From: Aureimonas ureilytica DSM 18598 = NBRC 106430
GTDB lineage: Bacteria; Pseudomonadota; Alphaproteobacteria; Rhizobiales; Rhizobiaceae
DNA length: 64,000 nt
Direction of reading: 5' to 3'
Assembly (NCBI RefSeq): GCF_000382705.1
Contig: NZ_ARQE01000009.1
Location: 124,001-188,000 of the forward strand
In this document: positions 52,089 to 63,779 of the stretch, one piece after another
Layout: each line of letters opens with the position of its first letter
How positions within the stretch are numbered: position 1 is the first letter of the stretch
Notes under the pieces: generated by a model
Told to the model about the DNA's origin: nothing
Seen by the model: only the letters and a program-made list of their open reading frames with translations
Databases searched by the model: none
Program-made: the position numbers and the translations under genes

Positions 52089-53158
52089 CGCGCCTCGCGC
52101 CAGAGACGCTCGTAGACGGCGTTGATCGCCTCGGCCTCGCGGGCGAGCGGAAACTCGGCGCGGGCCTTGGCGAGCGCGGCGTGCGAGGCGGCTTCGCGCG
52201 CGGCATCGTCCGCCATCCAGCGCTCGCAGGCTTCGATGATGGCCGTGAGATCGCCGGGGGGCACGATCGCGCCGGTGTCAGGGGTGACGACATCCGAGAA
52301 GACGCCGACATCGGCGGCGACCACGGGCACGGCCGAGGACATGGCCTCCAGCGGCGTCAGGCCGAAGCCTTCCCAGCGCTGCGGCGCGACGAAGAGATCG
52401 AGCGCCTGATACCAGCGCTCGATGTCGCGATGCTCGCCGACGAAGAGGATGCGAGAGGCGAGGCCCGCCGCCTCGACGCGCGCCCGCAGCTCCGTCTCAT
52501 AGCCCTGGTGCTCGGCCGTCGCGCGGCCGGCGATCACGGCCTGCCAGCCGGGGAAACGGGGCAGGAGGGCGATCATGGCATCGACGAAGAGATCGGTGCC
52601 CTTCTGATGCCGCACGCGGCCGAAGCAGCCGATTGTGCGCTTGTCCGGCCCGAGGCCGAGCGCCGCGCGCGCCGCCTGCCGGCTCCCGGGCGGGCGAAAG
52701 CGCGACTGGTCGATGCCGTGCGTGATCGTTGAGTGGGGAACGGTGAGATAGGTCCCGGTGCGCGTGCTCGTCGCGATCACCGCGTCCATGCGCGCGATCA
52801 GCCAGCGCGTATAGGCCGTGTGCCGGCGCTGCGAGGCGGAGGTGAAGACGAGGCGGAGCGGCATGCGCAGGACGTCGCGCAGGAGAATGCCGGGCAGCAT
52901 CTCGACATTGCGGCGCGCGTGCCAGATGCGAAAGGGGCGGCCTTCCGGCCGGCGCCAGAGCGCGGGCAGATCGCGCCAGCGGAGCTTGGGCAGATGGGCG
53001 GGGAGGCCGGGCCCGAGGGCCCGGATCGGAAGCGTGCGCGCCTGTTCGGGAACGAGCTGGACGATGGTCGAGGTCACGCCCGAGAGGCGGCGCTTGAAAT
53101 TGGGCGCGATGACCTGAACCCGGCGAACGTCGCCGCCGGGATGCGAGGTCTGGCTCAC
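52085..53158 (-). CDS. lpsB: LPS core glycosyltransferase, LpsB type (GT4)
   Basis: The product is 357 residues from GTG 53158, overlapping the upstream stop in GTGA. The N-terminal VIAPNFKRRLSGVTSTIVQL and middle CFGRVRHQKGTDLFVDAMIALL match the LpsB mannosyltransferase of Sinorhizobium and Brucella as I recall it. The donor-binding motif is EGFGLTPLEAMSS. It adds a sugar to the inner lipopolysaccharide core at the cytoplasmic face. Its place close to greA also fits the rhizobial lps cluster. Confidence 0.82.
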   Translation of the reverse strand: MSQTSHPGGDVRRVQVIAPNFKRRLSGVTSTIVQLVPEQARTLPIRALGPGLPAHLPKLRWRDLPALWRRPEGRPFRIWHARRNVEMLPGILLRDVLRMPLRLVFTSASQRRHTAYTRWLIARMDAVIATSTRTGTYLTVPHSTITHGIDQSRFRPPGSRQAARAALGLGPDKRTIGCFGRVRHQKGTDLFVDAMIALLPRFPGWQAVIAGRATAEHQGYETELRARVEAAGLASRILFVGEHRDIERWYQALDLFVAPQRWEGFGLTPLEAMSSAVPVVAADVGVFSDVVTPDTGAIVPPGDLTAIIEACERWMADDAAREAASHAALAKARAEFPLAREAEAINAVYERLWREAR

Positions 53159-53601
53159 GCCGCCGCCTGGATCGCGGCGTCGAGTTCGCGCAGTTCCGCC
53201 TCGTAGCGGGCGACGCGCTCTTCGGCGTCGGGGCCGGACATGAACTGCCGGGCGCTTTCCAGATTGTCCTTGAGATCGGCGCGCTTCACCGCGCGGGCGA
53301 GCGGCACGGCCACGGCGCGGGCGACGAACTCCTCGTCGCTTTCGCCCTCGCGGCGGGTGAGGGCATCGACGGCTTCCACCACTTCGGGCGAGAAGCCCTT
53401 GGCGGCGAGGGCTTCGAGCGTCCAGCCGGGACCCTTTTCGACGACGTCGTGGAGAAGGGCGACGACGCGCTCGTCTTCGCCGCAGACGCAGCCGGCCACG
53501 CGGCGCAAATGAGCCAGAAAGGGCCGCCCGCGCTTGTCGAGCTGACCTTCATGGGCGGCCGAGGCGATCGCCTCGGCCTTATCGAGTGCAGAAGAAGGCA
53601 T
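53155..53601 (-). CDS. Small HD-domain hydrolase (MESH1/SpoT-like)
   Basis: The product is 148 residues from ATG 53601. The order AHEGQLDKRGRPFLAHLRRVAG, ALLHDVVEKG and KRADLKDNLESAR gives the His, HD and Asp metal ligands of (p)ppGpp hydrolase-like HD domains. It has no synthetase domain. The usual HDxxED reads HDVVEKG, so the acidic pair is incomplete and the substrate is uncertain. It lies between greA and lpsB and overlaps lpsB. Confidence 0.82.
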   Translation of the reverse strand: MPSSALDKAEAIASAAHEGQLDKRGRPFLAHLRRVAGCVCGEDERVVALLHDVVEKGPGWTLEALAAKGFSPEVVEAVDALTRREGESDEEFVARAVAVPLARAVKRADLKDNLESARQFMSGPDAEERVARYEAELRELDAAIQAAA

Positions 53602-53612
53602 GAATGAAAGCG

Positions 53613-54086
53613 TTAGACCCAGCGCAGTTCGATGATTTCGTAGGAGCGGGCGCCACCGGGCGCGGCGACCTCGACCGTGTCCCCCTCGCTCTTGCCGATC
53701 AGGGCGCGGGCGATGGGCGAGGAGATGGAGATGCGGCCCTGCTTCACGTCGGCCTCGGCATCGCCGACGATCTGGTACACCTTCTCTTCCTCGGTGTCCT
53801 CGTCCACGAGCTTCACGGTCGCGCCGAACTTGATGCGGTCGCCCGACAGCTTGGAAACGTCGATGACCTCGGCACGCGCGGTCAGATCCTCCAGCTCGCC
53901 GATCCGGCCCTCGTTGAGGCTCTGCGCCTCCTTGGCCGAATGATATTCGGCGTTTTCGGACAGGTCGCCATGGGCGCGCGCTTCCGAAATCGCGGTGATG
54001 ATCCGGGGGCGTTCTTCCTGCTGACGGCGGCGAAGCTCTTCCTTGAGCGCTTCGAACCCGCTGACAGTCATCGGCACTTTTTCCAT
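53613..54086 (-). CDS. greA: Transcription elongation factor GreA
   Basis: The product is 157 residues from ATG 54086. The N-terminal coiled coil carries the acidic tip [23 protein letters not shown], and the C-terminal domain ends [19 protein letters not shown]. GreA inserts into the RNA polymerase secondary channel and triggers cleavage of backtracked RNA. It heads greA-HD-lpsB. Confidence 0.96.
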   Translation of the reverse strand: MEKVPMTVSGFEALKEELRRRQQEERPRIITAISEARAHGDLSENAEYHSAKEAQSLNEGRIGELEDLTARAEVIDVSKLSGDRIKFGATVKLVDEDTEEEKVYQIVGDAEADVKQGRISISSPIARALIGKSEGDTVEVAAPGGARSYEIIELRWV

Positions 54087-54157
54087 GCCCTCTACCCTTG
54101 CTTTCCCGACGCCCGGCTCGCGGCCGGCCGTCTTGCTTCGTCCGGCCCCTGCCGGAA

Positions 54158-54193
54158 GTAAAAAGCCGGCCGGCTTCCGTGAGGAAACCAGCC
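54158..54193 (-). terminator. Terminator of carB
   Basis: On the minus strand, GGCTGGTTTCC (54193-54183) pairs over 11 positions (two G-U) with GGAAGCCGGCC (54178-54168), loop TCAC, followed by GGCTTTTTACTT. Confidence 0.75.
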
Positions 54194-54238
54194 GACCGAT
54201 CATTCATGGTTGGACAGACCTATGCGCCCGTCGCGAAC

Positions 54239-57670
<3,432 letters not shown>

Positions 57671-57812
57671 GGCAAATCCGTCTGTTCGATCGTGCGCAGA
57701 CACCCCGCGCCGCAAGCGGCCGGGGTGCGTCTACAAGGAAATTCAAGGCTAAGGCCGGGTTATAGGCAATCGTGCCGCGCGGCGAAAGGGTGAAACCGCG
57801 CTTTGCGCCGAT

Positions 57813-58097
57813 TCATTCCCCCTTGGGCTCGTGCGAAGCCAGCGGCGGCGGATCGAGAAGGTCGGCGGCCGAGCGCGGCAGACGGCGCCCGTCATAGCGC
57901 TCGCAGCCGAGCGACAGGGCGAAACAGGCGAGTTCCACCGTGCGCGGGATGTCGACCCGCTTCCCGTCGCGATCGCCCTTCTCGTAATATTGAATGACGC
58001 GCTTCTTGAGGCCCAGCCGGTCGGCGGCATCTTTCTGCTTCAGACCCATGTCCCGGCGCCACTGACGAAACCCTTCCGAATCCATGGCTGGCGTCAT
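57813..58097 (-). CDS. XRE-family helix-turn-helix regulator
   Basis: The product is 94 residues from ATG 58097; ATG 58085 is also possible. A single HTH (FRQWRRDMGLKQKDAADRLGLKKRVIQYYEKGDRDG) is followed by a short C-terminal part (DIPRTVELACFALSLGCERYDGR). Such small regulators are common near nucleotide genes in this order, and their targets are unknown. A near-perfect 15-bp palindrome lies 159 bp upstream. Confidence 0.85.
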   Translation of the reverse strand: MTPAMDSEGFRQWRRDMGLKQKDAADRLGLKKRVIQYYEKGDRDGKRVDIPRTVELACFALSLGCERYDGRRLPRSAADLLDPPPLASHEPKGE

Positions 58098-58255
58098 TCC
58101 CCTGGTCGCTCCTTCGCTCCGGCTCTAAGCCGGAGTCAGCTTCGCTTAATTCATAGGGCGCAGACTTCGGTCCGCTCCGCTACGGCGTCGTAGCAAATGC
58201 CCTTCTCCCCGCAATAAATAAATGCACTTCGTGCGCTTCTGACCCTCTTGTCGAG

Positions 58256-58270
58256 GCGCACAATGTGCGC
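58256..58270. promoter_or_regulatory. 15-bp palindrome between the XRE gene and a small ORF
   Basis: GCGCACA-A-TGTGCGC is a perfect 7-bp inverted repeat about one centre base. TTATAG directly follows at 58273 on the plus strand, so it may be an operator over a promoter. XRE binding is inference. Confidence 0.45.
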
Positions 58271-58348
58271 AGTTATAGAGGTGGACAGCACGAGACCCGA
58301 AGTTTCGAGCTGTTGCCTCACCAAGCCAAGCGAGAAAGGGAAAGTGCC

Positions 58349-58486
58349 ATGCTTGCCGATCTGATCGTCAGCCGCTCGACCTGCGGAGCGGACCGCAATC
58401 GCGACGATCTCCACCGCCACGCCACGTTCAGCTGCGGTTTCCGCAACGCCGTGCGCCGGCTGTTCAGGATGCTTCATCTGGCATGA
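58349..58486 (+). CDS. Possible small basic protein (45 residues)
   Basis: ATG 58349 follows GAGAAAGGGAAAG. The product starts MLADLIVSRSTCGADRN and ends with a basic amphipathic helix (FRNAVRRLFRMLHLA). A promoter-like region with the 15-bp palindrome lies upstream and a strong terminator follows 38 bp after the stop, which supports a transcribed unit. I know no family for it. Confidence 0.45.
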   Translation: MLADLIVSRSTCGADRNRDDLHRHATFSCGFRNAVRRLFRMLHLA

Positions 58487-58523
58487 CCGAGCGCCGTTCT
58501 GCGGATTGCAGGGGGGAGAAAAG

Positions 58524-58562
58524 CTGAAGGCGCCGGACGTATCCGGCGCCTTCAGTGTTTTT
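58524..58562. terminator. Strong terminator between the small ORF and the phosphatase gene
   Basis: A 14-bp perfect stem (CTGAAGGCGCCGGA/TCCGGCGCCTTCAG) with a CGTA loop is followed by TGTTTTTC. It lies between convergent genes. Confidence 0.88.
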
Positions 58563-58581
58563 CAGGATCGGTCGACGGGCT

Positions 58582-59148
58582 TCACGAGCCGTAGAAGCCG
58601 AGGCTCGGCTCCAAGCGCTCGAAGGTCTCGTTCATCGCATAGGCGCGCGACAGGAACGGGATCGCGAAATGCCCGTAGCGCACGGACAACTGCTCTTCCG
58701 CCGCATACTCCCCCGCATGGGCGAATTTCGCCATGTAGAGCGCGACGGCGAGGCCCGTGCGGTCCGAACCGGACATGCAGTGGATGAGGATCGGACCCTC
58801 GGCCTTCCCGACCGCGTCGTAGAAGGCCGCGACCATGTCGTCGCTGAGTTCGCGGCCCGCCGACCAGGAAAGGTCGACGAGATGCACGCCGCGCGCTTCC
58901 GCGATCCGCCGCTCGTCGTCGTACCAGGGCGTGCCGACATGCGGCCCGCGCAGGTTGATGACGGTGCGGATGCCGTCCTTCTGCAGGAGCGCGTCGAAGG
59001 CGCTCGCGCCCAACGTTCCCGAGCGATAGAGCTGGTGCTCGATCACGGTGTGGACGTTCCCGGTCCATTGCTGGACGCCGAGAAAGCCGAGCCCCAGAAG
59101 GAGGGGCGCGGCATAGGCGAGGCGTTTCAGATGCAACGCCCAGCGCAT
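58582..59148 (-). CDS. Membrane-anchored tyrosine/dual-specificity phosphatase
   Basis: The product is 188 residues from ATG 59148. An N-terminal membrane helix (LAYAAPLLLGLGFLGVQQW) anchors the domain, probably facing the periplasm. The P-loop signature C-x5-R reads HCMSGSDRTGLAVALYMAKF, with the general acid region near VDLSWSAGRELSDD. It starts 5 bp after the carA stop and so shares its transcript; a link with pyrimidine synthesis is not implied. Substrate unknown. Confidence 0.86.
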   Translation of the reverse strand: MRWALHLKRLAYAAPLLLGLGFLGVQQWTGNVHTVIEHQLYRSGTLGASAFDALLQKDGIRTVINLRGPHVGTPWYDDERRIAEARGVHLVDLSWSAGRELSDDMVAAFYDAVGKAEGPILIHCMSGSDRTGLAVALYMAKFAHAGEYAAEEQLSVRYGHFAIPFLSRAYAMNETFERLEPSLGFYGS

Positions 59149-59153
59149 GGAGG

Positions 59154-60338
59154 TTACGCCGCCTTGCCGGCGCGATGATCGTCGATCATCTGGAAGAAGC
59201 GCTGGAAGAGATAGTGCGAGTCCTGCGGGCCGGGCGAGGCTTCGGGATGGTGCTGCACCGAGAAGACCGGCGCGCCCTTCACGCGGAGACCGCAATTCGT
59301 GCCGTCGAAGAGCGAGATGTGGGTCTGCTCGACCGTTTCGGGCAGCGAGGCCGGGTCCACCGCGAAGCCGTGGTTCATCGAGACGATCTCGACCTTGCCG
59401 GTGGTGAAGTCCTTCACCGGATGGTTCGCGCCGTGATGGCCCTGGTGCATCTTCTCCGTGCGGCCGCCGAGCGCCAGCGCCAGGAGCTGGTGCCCGAGGC
59501 AGATGCCGAACATCGGAATGCCGGTCTTGGAGAGATCGCGGATGACCGGCACGGCATATTCGCCGGTGGCCGCCGGATCGCCCGGACCGTTCGACAGGAA
59601 GATGCCGTCCGGCTGGTGCTTCAGGATTTCCTCGGCGCTGGCCGTCGCCGGGACGATCACGACGCGCGCGCCATGGCCCGACATCAGGCGCAGGATGTTG
59701 CGCTTGGCGCCGTAGTCGATCGCGACGATCGTGTAGTTCGGCGCGGCGTTGGCGCCATAGCCGGCGTTCCAGACCCAAGGGCCTTCGGTCCAGACTTCCT
59801 CGGCCGGCGTCGCGGCGTCCTTGGCGAGGTCGAGACCGACGAGGCCGCTCCATTCGGCGGCCTTGCGCTTCAGGGCCTCGACGTCGAACACCCCGTCGGC
59901 GCGATGCGCGATCACGGCATTGGGCATGCCCTTCTCGCGGATGAGGGCGGTGAGGGCGCGCGTGTCGATGCCCGACAGGGCCACCACGCCGCGCTTCTTC
60001 AGCCAGGCGTCGAGACCGCCGGCGGAGCGGTAGTTCGAGGGGGCCGAGACTTCGGCGCGGAAGATCGCGCCGACCGCCCCGATCGCGTTGTCGGGCACGA
60101 GATCCTCGACGTCCTCGTCGTTCGCGCCGACATTGCCGATATGCGGGAAGGTGAAGGTGACGATCTGCTTGGCGTAGGACGGATCGGTCAGGATTTCCTG
60201 ATAGCCGGTCAGCGACGTGTTGAAGCAGACCTCGCCCAGCGCTTCGCCTTCGGCGCCGATGCCATCGCCCTCGATCACGGTTCCGTCTGCGAGCACCAAC
60301 AGGGCAGTCGGTTTCCTCTGCGGCCAGCTTGCGCTCAT
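59154..60338 (-). CDS. carA: Carbamoyl-phosphate synthase small subunit
   Basis: The product is 394 residues from ATG 60338, with GGAGA upstream; ATGs at 60347 and 60371 are in frame. It supplies ammonia from glutamine to CarB. The N-terminal CPSase domain has FNTSLTGYQEILTDPSYAKQI, and the class I glutaminase has the nucleophile Cys in FGICLGHQLLALALGG and the His-Glu pair in VQHHPEASPGP. Confidence 0.96.
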   Translation of the reverse strand: MSASWPQRKPTALLVLADGTVIEGDGIGAEGEALGEVCFNTSLTGYQEILTDPSYAKQIVTFTFPHIGNVGANDEDVEDLVPDNAIGAVGAIFRAEVSAPSNYRSAGGLDAWLKKRGVVALSGIDTRALTALIREKGMPNAVIAHRADGVFDVEALKRKAAEWSGLVGLDLAKDAATPAEEVWTEGPWVWNAGYGANAAPNYTIVAIDYGAKRNILRLMSGHGARVVIVPATASAEEILKHQPDGIFLSNGPGDPAATGEYAVPVIRDLSKTGIPMFGICLGHQLLALALGGRTEKMHQGHHGANHPVKDFTTGKVEIVSMNHGFAVDPASLPETVEQTHISLFDGTNCGLRVKGAPVFSVQHHPEASPGPQDSHYLFQRFFQMIDDHRAGKAA

Positions 60339-60774
60339 TGGGGGCATCTCCGTCGGGGTTCCATCGGGCATGTCGAGGCCGCGCGGCGCGACCGAGCCCT
60401 TCCGGAGCGCTTCTATCGCGCCACTGGAGCCCGAACGCAACCCTCTTGTCGGTGGAGAACCGGTCCGTCCCCTTGCAAAAGGGCCGGCCAAAACTTAATG
60501 CTTCGTAAAAGCGGGGTGCCGGACAGCGTCGGCGCGCCGGATATCCGTGCGGAGAATGCGTTCTCGGACTCGATGTCCGAACGAGTTAGCAGTGTACGAC
60601 GACAGGACGATGACGACGCGGCCCGCCGAGCCCGCCTTTTCTCTCCGCCTCGCTTGCCTTTACTCCCAAGTCAGTTTCCCGAACTAGGATGGCCGCCCAT
60701 TCGGCATGGGCCTATCCCGACGTTCGCTCCGGGGCCGGGTTCGCCGCGCGGAGCGAGACATAGGACAAACGCGT
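60339..60774. other. Divergent promoter region of carA and yqeY
   Basis: These 436 bases hold the carA leader (right to left) and the yqeY promoter. A hairpin TCGGAC-TCGAT-GTCCGA lies at 60564-60580. I see no coding sequence and no known riboswitch or PyrR-like site. Confidence 0.4.
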
Positions 60775-61224
60775 ATGCGTGAAGAGATCGCAGCCGCCCT
60801 TCAGGACGCCACCGCGTCCGGCGACAAACGGCGCGCCTGCCTGTTCCGGCTGGTCACCGCCGCCATTCGCGACCGCGATGCGGCAAGCCGCATGGCCGGC
60901 AAGGACAAGGTGCCCGACAGCGACATCGCCTGTCTTCTGCAGCTTCTGGCCGACCAGCGCGAGCGCAGCGCCAACGATCTGGCCGAAAAGGGCCGGAACG
61001 ACGAGGCGACGAGCGAGCGCGGCGACGCGCAGGCGATTCGCGCGCTCCTGCCGCCGGCGCTGCCGCTGACCGAGATGGTGGAAGCCTGCAAGCAGGCGGT
61101 CAGCGAGACCGGCGCCAAGGGCCTGCGCGATGTCGGGCGCTGCGTCAGCGTGCTGAAGGAGCGCTACAACGACAAGGTCGATCTGGTGCAGGCCTCGGGC
61201 GTGGTGCGCTCGCTCCTGAGCTGA
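60775..61224 (+). CDS. yqeY: GatB/YqeY domain protein
   Basis: The product is 149 residues. ATG 60775 gives MREEIAAALQDATASGDKRRACLFRLV, the family start. The C-terminal three-helix bundle (LPPALPLTEMVEACKQAVSE, KGLRDVGRCVSVLKERYNDKVD) is related to the tail of the GatB amidotransferase subunit. Such proteins may bind tRNA, but the role is unknown. Often found near carA in alphaproteobacteria. Confidence 0.9.
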   Translation: MREEIAAALQDATASGDKRRACLFRLVTAAIRDRDAASRMAGKDKVPDSDIACLLQLLADQRERSANDLAEKGRNDEATSERGDAQAIRALLPPALPLTEMVEACKQAVSETGAKGLRDVGRCVSVLKERYNDKVDLVQASGVVRSLLS

Positions 61225-61243
61225 CGCCTGCAAGAAGGCCGAA

Positions 61244-61270
61244 GCGGGCAGCCGGGCCGCCCGCGCGTTT
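61244..61270 (+). terminator. Weak terminator-like hairpin after yqeY
   Basis: GCGGGC-A-GC pairs with GC-C-GCCCGC (one mismatch) around a 3-nt loop and is followed by GCGTTTGCC. The T-tract is short. Confidence 0.35.
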
Positions 61271-61287
61271 GCCTCGGGCGGGCTTCG

Positions 61288-61605
61288 TCAGGCCGGGCGT
61301 TCGGCGAGTTCGCGCGCGGTCTGCTCGTGATAGCGGATGACCTCCTTCACGACGAAGGCCAGATATTTCTCGGCAAAATCCGGATCGAGCTTGGCGGTCA
61401 GCGCCAGTTCGCGCAGGCGCGCCACCTGACGGGCCTCGCGGGCGGGATCGGCCGCCGGCAGCGCATGCTCGGCCTTCAGCACCCCGACGCGCTGGGTGCA
61501 GCGAAAGCGCTCGGCCAGCATGTGGATGATCGCGGCATCGATATTGTCGATGCTGTCGCGCAGGTTCTGAAGCTCCGGCAAGGGGGGCTGCTGTTGCATA
61601 TCCAT
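61288..61605 (-). CDS. Chorismate mutase (AroQ type)
   Basis: The product is 105 residues, a single all-helical AroQ domain. LQNLRDSIDNIDAAIIHMLAERF, the Arg-x-Gly-x2-Lys core RVGVLKAEHALP, and DPAREARQVARL are conserved. It turns chorismate into prephenate for Phe and Tyr. It stands alone between yqeY and dnaG. Confidence 0.92.
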   Translation of the reverse strand: MDMQQQPPLPELQNLRDSIDNIDAAIIHMLAERFRCTQRVGVLKAEHALPAADPAREARQVARLRELALTAKLDPDFAEKYLAFVVKEVIRYHEQTARELAERPA

Positions 61606-61718
61606 CGTCCGTGACTGGAAGCGCGTCGAGGCGCCCTAGCTCGTTGGATAGGCGCAAGCGCGCCCGCCGTCAAAGCCCCGCGCTTGCGGATTCCTTGTTG
61701 GACGAGCCTGTGGATTGG

Positions 61719-61727
61719 CGTGGATAA
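61719..61727 (-). promoter_or_regulatory. Near-consensus DnaA box upstream of dnaG
   Basis: TTATCCACG on the minus strand matches the DnaA consensus at eight of nine positions, 70 bp before dnaG. A related AATCCACAG lies next to it. Confidence 0.25.
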
Positions 61728-61796
61728 GGGGGAGGGGCGGCTACGACCGGCCGCCGGCCCATGGTATTTGCGCCGCCGCGAGCCGATATGTCCTCC

Positions 61797-63779
61797 ATGC
61801 GCTTTTCACCGAGCTTCCTGGACGAGATCCGGGCCCGAATTCCCATTTCCGATGTGATCGGCCGCCGTGTCACCTGGGATCGGCGCAAGACGCAGCCCTC
61901 GCGCGGCGATTACTGGGCCTGCTGCCCGTTCCATGGCGAGAAGTCGCCCTCGTTTCACTGCGAGGATTCCAAGGGCCGCTACCATTGCTTCGGCTGCGGC
62001 GTGTCGGGCGATCACTTCCGCTTTCTGACCGAACTCGAGGGTCTGAGCTTTCCCGAGGCCGTCGAGCGCTTGGCCGGCGAGGCCGGCGTTCCCATGCCGG
62101 CGCGCGATGCGGAAGCCGAGAAGCGCGAGGAAGGGCGGGGCGGCCTCATCGCGGCGATGAAGCTCGCCTCCGACTTCTTCCGCCAGACGCTGCAGGAAAG
62201 CGAAGGCGCCAAGGCGCGCGCCTACTTACGCGATCGGGGCATGAACCCGGTGACGCAGAAGCTCTTCGGCGTCGGCTACGCGCCGGAAGGGCGCAACCGC
62301 CTGAAGGAGTTTCTGGCGGGGAAGGGCGTCGCGCGCGAGGAGATCGAGGCGGCGGGGCTCGTCGTGTCCGGCGAGGGCATCGCGGTCTCCTACGATCGCT
62401 TCCGCGACCGCGTGATGTTTCCGATCCTCGATGCGCGCGAGCAGCCGATCGCCTTCGGCGGGCGGGCCATGTCCTCGGACGTCGCGGCGAAATATCTGAA
62501 CTCGCCGGAAACCGACATCTTTCACAAGGGCAACGTCCTCTACAATTTCGCGCAGGCCCGGCGCGCCTCCAAGGCGGCGGGAACGCTCGTCGTCGCCGAA
62601 GGCTACATGGACGTCATCGCGCTCCATCAGGCCGGGTTCGAACATGCCGTGGCGCCGCTCGGAACGGCGCTGACGGAACGCCAGCTCGAGCTTCTCTGGC
62701 GCACGGTCGCCGAGCCGATCCTCTGCTTCGACGGCGATGCGGCCGGCATCAAGGCGGCCAACCGCGCCGCGCAGATCGCCATTCCCTTCCTGAAGCCCGG
62801 CCGCTCGCTGCGCTTCGCGCTTCTGCCCGAGGGCAAGGACCCCGACGATCTGCTGCGCGCCGAAGGGCCCGACGCGATGCGCGCCGTGCTCACCCGCGCC
62901 CGGCCGCTGGCGGACCTTCTCTGGATGCGCGAAACGGCCGGCGGCACCTATGACACGCCCGAGCGCCGCGCCGATCTGGAACACCGCCTGAAAGGGCTGG
63001 TGCGCACGATCGAGGACGAAAGCGTGCGCCGTCATTACCTGCGCGACATGGACGATCGGCTGCGCGCCTTTTTCGGCCCGGCGCCGAGCACGGGCGGCTA
63101 CGGACGCGGCGGCGGGGCCGGCGGCGAATGGCGCGGGCGTGGACGGGCAGGCGGCGATCGCAATGGCGGCGGCGGGCGGGGCGGGGCCGGCGGTCCGGGT
63201 GGCATGGGCGGGCGTCGCTCCGCCGTGTCCGACCGGCTGAGCCGCAGTTCGCTGCTTCGCCCGCAAGGGATGCAGGCGGCGTCGCTGCGCGAGGTCTCGA
63301 TCGTCGTCGGCTTCATCAACCACCCGCTGCTGCTGCGCGAGGCCTTCGATTACCTTGCCGATGTGGAACTGCCACCCGGCGATCTGGAGCGCCTGCGCTC
63401 GGCGGTGATCGACGTCTATGCCGACGAGCTGCATCATTCGCGCGACGAGCTTCTGGCCGCGATCGAGCGCCAGGGGCTCCTGCCGATCTTCGAAGGGTTC
63501 GAGACGCAGCTGCGCACCGTGCGGCTCTGGTCGTTCCTCGGCGAGGCGGCGCTGGAGGATGCGCGCGAGGCCGTGCGGCAGGCGCTTCACTTGCATCACA
63601 AGTTTCGCTCGCTACATAGGGAACTGAAGGCCGCAGAGCAGGCGCTGGCCGTCGATGGTGACGAGCTCGCCTATGCCCAGGTCGTTGAAATCAATCGAGA
63701 GATCAACAATCTAGCGGGAACCGAGGCTCTGATCGACGGGTTTGGCGTTTTGTCGGGTCGGCCGGCCAAGGGAATCTAG
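61797..63779 (+). CDS. dnaG: DNA primase
   Basis: The product is 660 residues; ATG 61797 gives the family start MRFSPSFLDEIRARIPISDVIG, and ATG 61788 would add three residues. The CHC2 zinc finger is in CCPFHGEKSPSFHCEDSKG and YHCFGCGVSGDHF. The TOPRIM core has VVAEGYMDVIALHQ and FDGDAAGIKAANRAA. A Gly/Arg-rich linker of about 43 residues (near 431-473) separates it from the C-terminal helicase-interaction domain. It lays RNA primers at the replication fork. rpoD is expected next, beyond the window. Confidence 0.96.
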   Translation: MRFSPSFLDEIRARIPISDVIGRRVTWDRRKTQPSRGDYWACCPFHGEKSPSFHCEDSKGRYHCFGCGVSGDHFRFLTELEGLSFPEAVERLAGEAGVPMPARDAEAEKREEGRGGLIAAMKLASDFFRQTLQESEGAKARAYLRDRGMNPVTQKLFGVGYAPEGRNRLKEFLAGKGVAREEIEAAGLVVSGEGIAVSYDRFRDRVMFPILDAREQPIAFGGRAMSSDVAAKYLNSPETDIFHKGNVLYNFAQARRASKAAGTLVVAEGYMDVIALHQAGFEHAVAPLGTALTERQLELLWRTVAEPILCFDGDAAGIKAANRAAQIAIPFLKPGRSLRFALLPEGKDPDDLLRAEGPDAMRAVLTRARPLADLLWMRETAGGTYDTPERRADLEHRLKGLVRTIEDESVRRHYLRDMDDRLRAFFGPAPSTGGYGRGGGAGGEWRGRGRAGGDRNGGGGRGGAGGPGGMGGRRSAVSDRLSRSSLLRPQGMQAASLREVSIVVGFINHPLLLREAFDYLADVELPPGDLERLRSAVIDVYADELHHSRDELLAAIERQGLLPIFEGFETQLRTVRLWSFLGEAALEDAREAVRQALHLHHKFRSLHRELKAAEQALAVDGDELAYAQVVEINREINNLAGTEALIDGFGVLSGRPAKGI

